A stretch of DNA of 64,000 nt from Chloroflexota bacterium (GTDB lineage Bacteria > Chloroflexota > Limnocylindria > QHBO01). The position numbers and the translations under genes were made by a program. Shown here in pieces: positions 59,145 through 64,000 of the stretch. Location of the stretch: NCBI GenBank assembly GCA_038040195.1, contig JBBPIR010000001.1, forward strand, positions 145,661 through 209,660, in the 5' to 3' direction. Under the pieces are notes generated by a model. That model made no database searches. It was not told the DNA's origin and was given only the letters and a program-made list of their open reading frames with translations. Each line of letters begins with the position of its first letter. Positions within the stretch are counted from its first letter, which is position 1.

Positions 59145-59330
59145 CCCGCTGCTACCCTCTCCCCAGGCTCCGGCGCCCACCTGAGCCCATACCCGCAGGG
59201 CCCACGCGGGGGGACCGATGACCGAGCTCGCCACCAACGTCCCCCGTTCAATTCGAACCGCGACTCCAACGTCATCTTCCGCGACGAGTCCGGCAACCCG
59301 ACCGATGCCCAGTTCCTGCCTTCGAGGCCA
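59145..59330 (+). pseudogene. DNA-methyltransferase relic A with its leader
   Basis: The leader (59145-59217) includes a CCCGC/GCGGG hairpin at 59192-59210 that overlaps the ribosome site. ATG 59218 reads MTELATNV, then the region found in relic C as a ~90-base stretch is missing, and the sequence resumes PFNSNRDSNVIF, DESGNPTDAQ and breaks. The PPF with the following NSN belongs to the DPPF methyltransferase motif. Confidence 0.75.
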
Positions 59331-59367
59331 CCTGGCCCTGTGCGCGTACCCGGCTGGTCGTAGTCGC

Positions 59368-59679
59368 TCAGATCTGAACGATGGGCTCGTCGCCCGCCTG
59401 CCGTCCCAGCTCAAGGCGCGCAACCGGACGGGCGGCCGCGTCTCGAGGGGGCGGCCCTCCCCAGATCAGGGTTTCTGGATCGATATCGAGGTCACGTCCC
59501 CAGACGATCGTTCCCCACCGGACACGAACCGTCCGGAACCGCTCGTAGTCGCGGCGAAGCGGCTCGAAGACCGGTCCCCACAGAGCGTCTCGCAGACCTC
59601 GCTCGACCTCCTGCCCATTGCTCAGCCGCAGCCTGACCCAGTAGTCGTCGAGTGGTGTCACAGCCTGGATGGTCAACAC
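59368..59679 (-). CDS. DUF2442 protein
   Basis: A 103-residue protein from GTG 59679 (TTG one codon later also possible). VTPLDDYWVRLRLSNGQEVE and VRWGTIVWGRDLDIDPETL are typical. It follows the DUF4160 gene by 9 bases on the same strand, giving a complete pair that is inverted relative to the damaged pair at 58650-59136. Confidence 0.85.
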   Translation of the reverse strand: MLTIQAVTPLDDYWVRLRLSNGQEVERGLRDALWGPVFEPLRRDYERFRTVRVRWGTIVWGRDLDIDPETLIWGGPPPRDAAARPVARLELGRQAGDEPIVQI

Positions 59680-59688
59680 GGCCCGATG

Positions 59689-59949
59689 CTAGCCGAGCGG
59701 CGCAATCTTGTGCGGTGGCAGCTGTTGTCGCGCGAGTTCCCAGTCGGACTCCAGCTCCGCCTGGTGCATAACCGCCCACTCGATGACCAACCCCAGCACG
59801 CGGCCGGGCAACTCTCCGCGCAGCACTGACAACGAACGAATGTCGATCGCCGCACGACTGCCGGCGTACTCGGCATGGAAATGCGGTGGCTCGTGATCGT
59901 CGTAGTTCATCCGGATCACGATGCCGAAGAACCGGCTGACCTCGGGCAC
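59689..59949 (-). CDS. DUF4160 protein
   Basis: An 86-residue protein from GTG 59949; ATG 59958 or 59967 would add 3 or 6 residues. PEVSRFFGIVIRMNYDDHEPPHFHAEYAG is the diagnostic region, with conserved DH and HFH residues. LVIEWAVMHQAELESDWELARQ is the tail. It is the first gene of an intact DUF4160-DUF2442 pair. Confidence 0.88.
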   Translation of the reverse strand: MPEVSRFFGIVIRMNYDDHEPPHFHAEYAGSRAAIDIRSLSVLRGELPGRVLGLVIEWAVMHQAELESDWELARQQLPPHKIAPLG

Positions 59950-60005
59950 GCAGCCCATCGTCCGCATGGGCGCTGACCGCTCGATTACCAGCCGATCCCT
60001 TGCCT

Positions 60006-60088
60006 CCGCTGCTAGGCTCTCCGCACATACCCGCCAGGCCCACGCGGGAGGACCGATGAGTGAGCTCGCCACCACGCCGGATACCTGA
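60006..60088 (+). other. Methyltransferase leader relic B placed before a membrane-protein gene
   Basis: The leader resembles those of relics A and C, with GCTGCTAGGCTCT, the CCCGC/GCGGG hairpin (60030-60048) and GGAGGACCG. ATG 60056 reads MSELATTPDT and stops at 60086-60088, immediately before the TTG start of the next gene. Confidence 0.7.
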
Positions 60089-60874
60089 TTGGTCGCAGCG
60101 CGCATCTCCAACCCACGGCGTCTCGCGTTCACGGTCTTGGCCGCGCTCTTGGTTGTCCTGTTCGGGTTCATCTTCTTCGGCCTGACATCGCTGGTGATCG
60201 GATGGTTCGGTGACCTGGAGGGCGTCGCGGGGCCAGTCACCGAGATCGGCTATGGGGCGCTGGTGGGCCTCATCCTCACGGTTGGGGTGGCCTCCCAGCT
60301 GCGCCACCCGGAGCGCAGGATCGCGGGACTCCAGCAGGCGGCTCTGGTCATCCCATCGTTTGCCGCGGGCTCGGTGTTGGCCCGGGATTCCCAGAACCTG
60401 GAACCCCTCGTGATCCTCGTCCCCGCGCTGGCGCTGCTATGGGCGCTCCATCCCGCCCGCGCCGAATTCCTCCGGCCACCAAACCGGATCAGTCCAAGGC
60501 TATTGGCGATCGCGCTGCTCGGCGCCGTCCCCCTGATCGCCTACGCGGTGGCGATGGGCACGGCCGCGCAGGAGCTTTCGGGGCCTCCACACCACGTCCA
60601 GCGCCTGTCCGACATGGCGGCCCTGGCGGTTGGCATCGAGCTGACCGCCCTGCTCGCCGCGCTCCGCACGCCGGGCTGGCAAATCCCGACCTGGAGCGCC
60701 GCGACGGCCCTGAGCGTGTTCGGCGTCGCATCGGTCCTGTTCCCAGACCACCCAGCCGCCGTCGGCTCGGTGTGGGGAGGACTGGCCATCGCGGGCGGTC
60801 TCCTGTTCGTGGCGGTCGCCGAGTGGGAGGCGCGCCGCTCGACGGCTAGCTTGCCGGCTACCCCCGCGGCTTGA
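60089..60874 (+). CDS. Membrane protein of unknown function, 261 aa
   Basis: A protein with seven to eight hydrophobic helices (RRLAFTVLAALLVVLFGFIF and others) starting at TTG 60089, directly after the stop of the short relic frame. It may be translated by re-initiation. A GTG or ATG start is not available nearby. No family is recognised. It converges with the XRE-TPR gene, overlapping by 17 bases. Confidence 0.65.
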   Translation: MVAARISNPRRLAFTVLAALLVVLFGFIFFGLTSLVIGWFGDLEGVAGPVTEIGYGALVGLILTVGVASQLRHPERRIAGLQQAALVIPSFAAGSVLARDSQNLEPLVILVPALALLWALHPARAEFLRPPNRISPRLLAIALLGAVPLIAYAVAMGTAAQELSGPPHHVQRLSDMAALAVGIELTALLAALRTPGWQIPTWSAATALSVFGVASVLFPDHPAAVGSVWGGLAIAGGLLFVAVAEWEARRSTASLPATPAA

Positions 60875-62180
60875 GCGCTAGCGCCTCGCGGTAGAGCTCG
60901 ACCGCCTCGGCCGGCTTGCCCATCTGGCCAAACAGCTCCGCCCATTCGGAGAGCACCGGGCGCAGGCGGCCGGTGAAACCAAGATCCCGATACGCCTGCG
61001 CGGCTAGGTCGTACTCGACCAGGGCCTGATCGGTCTGACCCTGGGCAGCCAATACGCGAGCCCGGGTGTGGTGAATCGCGGCCGCCGCCTCGGGATTCCT
61101 CCCACCCTCGGCATCTCGCGCCGCTTCGGCCAGCTTGTCCAGCGCCACCTCGGGCTCCCCCCGGGCCAGCGCGATCTGTGCCTCGGTGTCCAGCACATGG
61201 GGCAGGAATGTCGCGTCCAGCATTAGGTCCGCATGCGCATGGGCCTGATCGGCGAAGTCGCGAGCGCGGTCCAGGTTGCCGAGCCGGAGCATGGTCAGGG
61301 CAAGGGTGTTCTCCAGTGAAGCGACTTCCTGTCTGGCCTCCAGCATCTTGAAGATGCCCAGAGCCTGGCTGCCCGCCCGGTACGAGGCTTCGTTGTCTCC
61401 CACGTCTCCATAGCTCCGGGACAGGTTCAGAAGCAGGATCGCCCTCCGGAAATCATCGAGGTCGGCGACCTGACCGCGGGCCTCCTCCAGGTAGGCGAGC
61501 GCGCGGTCGTGCTCTCCCTCCCAGTTCTCGACGTCCGCCAACGCGACCAGGACCCGGAATTTGAATTCGGGGAGCACATCCAACCCTTGCCGAACCCGGT
61601 CCAGCAGCCCCTTGAGGATGGCACGGGCCTCGGCCGAGCTGTCCGCCAGGTGATGTGCATAGGCCAGCCAGTAGCTCGCGTAGGCGAGATCGGCGTCCCG
61701 ATGCAGCCGCTCGAAGATGACCACCGATTCGGCCGCCAGACCGATGGCCTCGCCGCCACGCCGGAGCCGGCACAGGCTCTCAGCCATGCCGCGCAGGATC
61801 TCCGCCCGAGCCCGTTCGCCGGTCGCCGAATCGAGCAGGCCCCGATATGCCGATAGGGCGCTCTCATGGTCGCCTGACGCCAGCCGGAGATCCGCCTCCA
61901 ACCGATCCGCTAGACCCGGTTCCGAGGGCAGAAACGCGCCGATCGGGACCGCCAACCGTTCAGCGAAGTACTGGAGCGCGGCCATGGACGGCTTCGCGAG
62001 TCCATTCTCCAGGGCACTGACGTAGGCCGGTGTGAAGCGCGGTTCGGCGAGCCCTCGCTGCGTGAGCTTGGCCGCGGTCCGCAGTCGACGCACATTCGCG
62101 CCGATGGCCCGTGCCAATGGCCGGTTGTCGACCACGTTGATCACCCGAGCCTTGCGCTGGGTGGACCGGGGAGACCCCAT
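60858..62180 (-). CDS. XRE-family helix-turn-helix regulator with TPR domain (RNPP-like architecture)
   Basis: A 440-residue protein from ATG 62180. The HTH (about 24-75) reads IGANVRRLRTAAKLTQRGLA, then TPAYVSALENGLAKPS. Around residues 100-435 there are eight or more TPR hairpins (ARAEILRGMAESLCRLRRGG, DRALAYLEEARGQVADLDD). A cytosolic XRE-TPR of this size is the layout of Rgg, PlcR, NprR and AimR receptors for secreted peptides. The divergent gene encodes a 39-residue exported peptide. It could alternatively bind a small molecule or protein. Confidence 0.85.
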   Translation of the reverse strand: MGSPRSTQRKARVINVVDNRPLARAIGANVRRLRTAAKLTQRGLAEPRFTPAYVSALENGLAKPSMAALQYFAERLAVPIGAFLPSEPGLADRLEADLRLASGDHESALSAYRGLLDSATGERARAEILRGMAESLCRLRRGGEAIGLAAESVVIFERLHRDADLAYASYWLAYAHHLADSSAEARAILKGLLDRVRQGLDVLPEFKFRVLVALADVENWEGEHDRALAYLEEARGQVADLDDFRRAILLLNLSRSYGDVGDNEASYRAGSQALGIFKMLEARQEVASLENTLALTMLRLGNLDRARDFADQAHAHADLMLDATFLPHVLDTEAQIALARGEPEVALDKLAEAARDAEGGRNPEAAAAIHHTRARVLAAQGQTDQALVEYDLAAQAYRDLGFTGRLRPVLSEWAELFGQMGKPAEAVELYREALALKPRG

Positions 62181-62187
62181 CGACGCC

Positions 62188-62193
62188 ACTATA
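62188..62193 (-). promoter_or_regulatory. Candidate -10 box for the XRE-TPR gene
   Basis: TATAGT on the minus strand ends 7 bases before ATG 62180, which would put the transcription start at or near the start codon and give a leaderless message. No ribosome site is visible before ATG 62180, in agreement. The -35 region is weak (GCAGAC/GGCAGA). Confidence 0.45.
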
Positions 62194-62246
62194 CCGCCAC
62201 TTGATTGCACGTCTGCCCCGCGCCCATCTCCAGACTATAGAAATAC

Positions 62247-62276
62247 TTGACACCGCCCGAATCATCCCCATACGCT
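62247..62276 (+). promoter_or_regulatory. Candidate sigma-70-type promoter for the exported peptide gene
   Basis: TTGACA at 62247-62252 and TACGCT at 62271-62276 are separated by 18 bases, about 75 bases before ATG 62352. It is the only consensus -35 hexamer in the region. Confidence 0.5.
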
Positions 62277-62351
62277 GCCGCAGAGTGGTCGCCTGAGCGA
62301 CCCCTCGAATCGGGGGCCGGGCCACGAGGCGCGCCGGGAAGGAGCCCGCCC

Positions 62352-62471
62352 ATGGTCACCAGGATCCGGAAGATCCGTGCCATTGTCTTTGCGTGGTCAC
62401 TTGCTGTGCTCATGGCGTTGGCCTCCGTGGCCACCGTCCTGGCTGACAACGGAAAGGGCAGCTGGCCATAA
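62352..62471 (+). CDS. Exported micro-peptide, 39 aa (candidate signalling peptide)
   Basis: ATG 62352 lies 7 bases after AAGGAG. Residues 1-9 are basic (MVTRIRKIR), then a hydrophobic core, then TVLA, a good signal-peptidase site by the -3,-1 rule. The part left over is only DNGKGSWP. The protein is therefore almost all signal sequence with a short C-terminal tail, like PapR, Phr and Rgg-associated pro-peptides. It lies divergent from the XRE-TPR gene with 171 bases between starts. It could also be a small single-helix membrane protein. Confidence 0.65.
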   Translation: MVTRIRKIRAIVFAWSLAVLMALASVATVLADNGKGSWP

Positions 62472-62535
62472 ACCGGCACCCAAACCACGAGTTGATCCCC
62501 GCCCAATAGCAGCGGCGCGCGGCCCGGCCCCTCCT

Positions 62536-62814
62536 TCAGCATGTTGGGAGGTTCTCGAGGTTATTCGTGGGGGTGTGGTCCGGCGCGGTCGTGAGGTACG
62601 GGAACGTGAGACAGCCCTGGACCGGGCAGTAGGGAGCCTTGTGGATCCGCGCGTGTGTGCCTTCGGCTTCTGACCACCACTCTTCTCCAGCGTCGATCGC
62701 GCTCGCCACGTCCTGACGCGAGAAGTACGTGCCCTCGGCCGTGCACACGCCCGCAATGTGCTCGTGCTTCCCCTCGGGCGCCTGGACCATCCTGACCCGC
62801 GTCACGACAGGCAT
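62536..62814 (-). CDS. DUF3892 protein
   Basis: A 92-residue protein (MPVVTRVRMVQAPEGKHEHI, then SRQDVASAIDAGEEWWSEA, TTAPDHTPTNNLENLPTC) matching DUF3892, small proteins of unknown function common in accessory regions. ATG 62814 has a weak ribosome site (GGGGGT). Confidence 0.88.
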   Translation of the reverse strand: MPVVTRVRMVQAPEGKHEHIAGVCTAEGTYFSRQDVASAIDAGEEWWSEAEGTHARIHKAPYCPVQGCLTFPYLTTAPDHTPTNNLENLPTC

Positions 62815-63037
62815 CAGCTACCCCCGCATCCATCCAGAGCCCCCGGAGTTCCCTGGAGTTCGTCGAGGTACAGTATCATCAATATTGACACGCGGGATCG
62901 GCCAAGGTGCGCCCAGACTATGGACCAGTCGGGCACCGCCAGCAGCGTTGACCCTCCTCAAAGGCCGGGAAGGCTGGTCGCAGTGGCGCCAGAGCGATGT
63001 CGATGCCTCATTCGAAGGAATCGGAGGGACGAGTCAG

Positions 63038-63409
63038 ATGGCTACCGAATCAATCTCCCCCGAAGAGGTGCAACCAGGCGACAACTGTTCGTTTGCTCGT
63101 GACCGCCATGCCAACAAGCTAATGTGGCTGAATCTCTGGACGATCTTGTTGTTCGTGTTGGGCGCGGCAGTCGTGCTGCTCCTGATCGTGGCACTTGTCC
63201 TCTTCTTCCGTCAGGACCTGGCCTCCGGAGCCATCAGCGTTGCAGGCAGTGCAGTGAGCGGACTCGGAGCCGGGTACGTGATTGGACAGCGAAAGGTCGC
63301 AAAAGAAGAGGAAGAAACCGCTGACCGGATAGCTCGTCGTGAATGCAAGGACGTGCCTGCGTCGCCAGGCACACGAAATACTCGCGTGCGGCCGCTGGGG
63401 CTCGGCTGA
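63038..63409 (+). CDS. Membrane protein of unknown function, 123 aa
   Basis: ATG 63038 after GGAGGGA. One long or two short hydrophobic helices (LWTILLFVLGAAVVLLLIVA; then AISVAGSAVSGLGAGYVIG) are followed by a charged tail (QRKVAKEEEETADRIARRE). The layout looks like effector-like or holin-like small membrane proteins, but I assign no family. An AT-rich patch at 62871-62890 holding TTGACA may carry its promoter. Confidence 0.6.
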   Translation: MATESISPEEVQPGDNCSFARDRHANKLMWLNLWTILLFVLGAAVVLLLIVALVLFFRQDLASGAISVAGSAVSGLGAGYVIGQRKVAKEEEETADRIARRECKDVPASPGTRNTRVRPLGLG

Positions 63410-63545
63410 CGCCCAGCGACTGGGCGCGAACCTAGGAAGGCGCGGTGAGGATCTCGGGTCGTGCCGTCCGCTTCTCGTGCTGCTTGCGGCCATACTTGCT
63501 GGTGATGGTGAAACGTGAGACCCGCCGATCCCCGGTGGGTCCTTG

Positions 63546-63799
63546 CCGCCGCTGCTAGGCTCTGCCCAAACACCCGCAGGCCCACGCGGGGGAACCGATG
63601 ACCGAGCTCGCCACCAACGTCCTCTACTACGGCCGACAACCTGGACATCCTGCGCCGCTACCTGCCCGACGCCAGCGTCGACCTGATCTACCTCGACCCC
63701 CCGTTCAACTCGAACCGCCACTCCAACGTCATCTTCAAGGACGAGCCCGGCAACCCGACCGATGCCCAGCTCCTCATCGTCGATGACACGTGGCACTAG
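63546..63799 (+). pseudogene. DNA-methyltransferase relic C with its leader
   Basis: The leader (63546-63597) has the shared GCTGCTAGGCTCT box and CCCGC/GCGGG hairpin (63573-63590). ATG 63598 reads MTELATNVLYYG; one extra C near 63634 breaks the frame. The following frame (from 63635) reads DNLDILRRYLPDASVDLIYL, DPPFNSN and NPTDAQLL, then DDTWH and a stop at 63797. DPPF is the catalytic motif of N6-adenine/N4-cytosine methyltransferases (Mod-like). Only about 65 of several hundred codons remain. Confidence 0.8.
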
Positions 63800-63908
63800 C
63801 GTGGAGCCCATGTCGACGAGATCGAACATCCCGCACCTGGTGAATTGGGCCCCTATTGGCGCTTCCTTGGCAATCACAATCGGAAGCGCGTAGTCGAACG
63901 GAGGACCA

Positions 63909-64000
63909 ATGGCGGATCTGCGGATGACTCTTGAGGTAGTTCGATCGCGGGTCGAGCAGCACTCGGGCAAGGGGATCGGCGAGCAGAACACCAAAGCTGT
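63909..64000 (+). CDS. Restriction/nuclease-domain (HsdR_N-like) protein, N-terminal part
   Basis: ATG 63909 sits 5 bases after GGAGGA. The 30 visible residues (MADLRMTLEVVRSRVEQHSG, then GIGEQNTKA) resemble the start of proteins with a type I restriction R-subunit N-terminal nuclease domain, in which EQNTK(A/S) precedes the first active-site Glu. The gene is cut by the window edge. Confidence 0.6.
   Translation, partial: MADLRMTLEVVRSRVEQHSGKGIGEQNTKA

Noticed and set aside
63801-63893. 30-codon frame between relic C and the HsdR_N-like gene
   Set aside because: No clear ribosome site; likely leftover sequence in the decayed region.
1-64000. CRISPR arrays, tRNA/rRNA genes, insertion sequences with transposase, prophage structural genes
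   Set aside because: None seen: no regularly spaced 25-40 bp repeats, no tRNA cloverleaf or rRNA core sequences, and no transposase, integrase or capsid motifs in any frame read.

Overview
The window is a GC-rich chromosomal segment from a bacterium that looks like a Chloroflexota member (Limnocylindria/Thermomicrobia-like) or, less likely, an actinobacterium. This rests on frequent GTG starts, two F420-type oxidoreductase families (PPOX class and deazaflavin-dependent nitroreductase class), a TPR-fused class III cyclase, a DUF6510/ferredoxin-reductase/sulfite-oxidase-like trio, many one-domain lipoproteins with Ser/Pro/Thr-rich linkers, and very short intergenic gaps. I cannot run a phylogeny, so the placement is inference. 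No tRNA, rRNA or CRISPR array was recognised.

Layout. 1-13.5 kb: start of an AKKPA-repeat basic protein, a Tat-exported flavin amine oxidase, a molybdopterin oxidoreductase/ferredoxin reductase/DUF6510 cluster, a membrane Ser/Thr kinase, an amidohydrolase, a secreted subtilase with two identical fibronectin-III modules, and a bactofilin-like/O-methyltransferase/antiporter unit ending in a terminator. 13.6-17.8 kb: lipoproteins, a VOC protein, a beta-propeller and a TMEM175 channel.

17.8-28.5 kb is the best-defined system. It is an eleven-gene minus-strand operon encoding two-subunit hydroquinone 1,2-dioxygenase, an aldehyde dehydrogenase (4-hydroxymuconic semialdehyde), maleylacetate reductase, a complete branched-chain-amino-acid-type ABC importer, a MoxR ATPase and an intradiol (hydroxyquinol/catechol) dioxygenase. 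A divergent IclR regulator shares a promoter region with candidate operators. Next to it lie a luciferase-like oxidoreductase, a CoxE-like VWA protein that probably partners the MoxR ATPase, and a quinone oxidoreductase. Both ring-cleavage routes would meet at maleylacetate and lead to 3-oxoadipate.

33-36.3 kb: a DrrAB-type exporter with an HtrA-like protease and a DUF1232 protein. 36.3-43.5 kb: a glycan-assembly operon (GT2, GT4, large membrane protein, CsaB-like pyruvyl transferase, LPG-synthase-like membrane protein), mostly coupled by 4-base GTGA overlaps. 43.6-58.6 kb: many short independent genes, including a TPR-cyclase, an HD-GYP protein, a DUF4395-thioredoxin fusion, a large VHGIGE membrane hydrolase that seems to use a CTG start, and an almost completely deleted dehydrogenase pseudogene.

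58.6-64 kb is an accessory, degenerate zone. It holds repeated fragments of one DNA-methyltransferase gene, three of them with a shared hairpin leader, interleaved with two DUF4160/DUF2442 pairs (one fused to a methyltransferase scrap). It also holds a DUF3892 gene and, at the edge, the start of a restriction/HsdR_N-like gene. Embedded here is a divergent pair that may be new: an XRE-TPR regulator of RNPP-like architecture and a 39-residue exported peptide predicted to release a C-terminal octapeptide, suggestive of a peptide-pheromone circuit.
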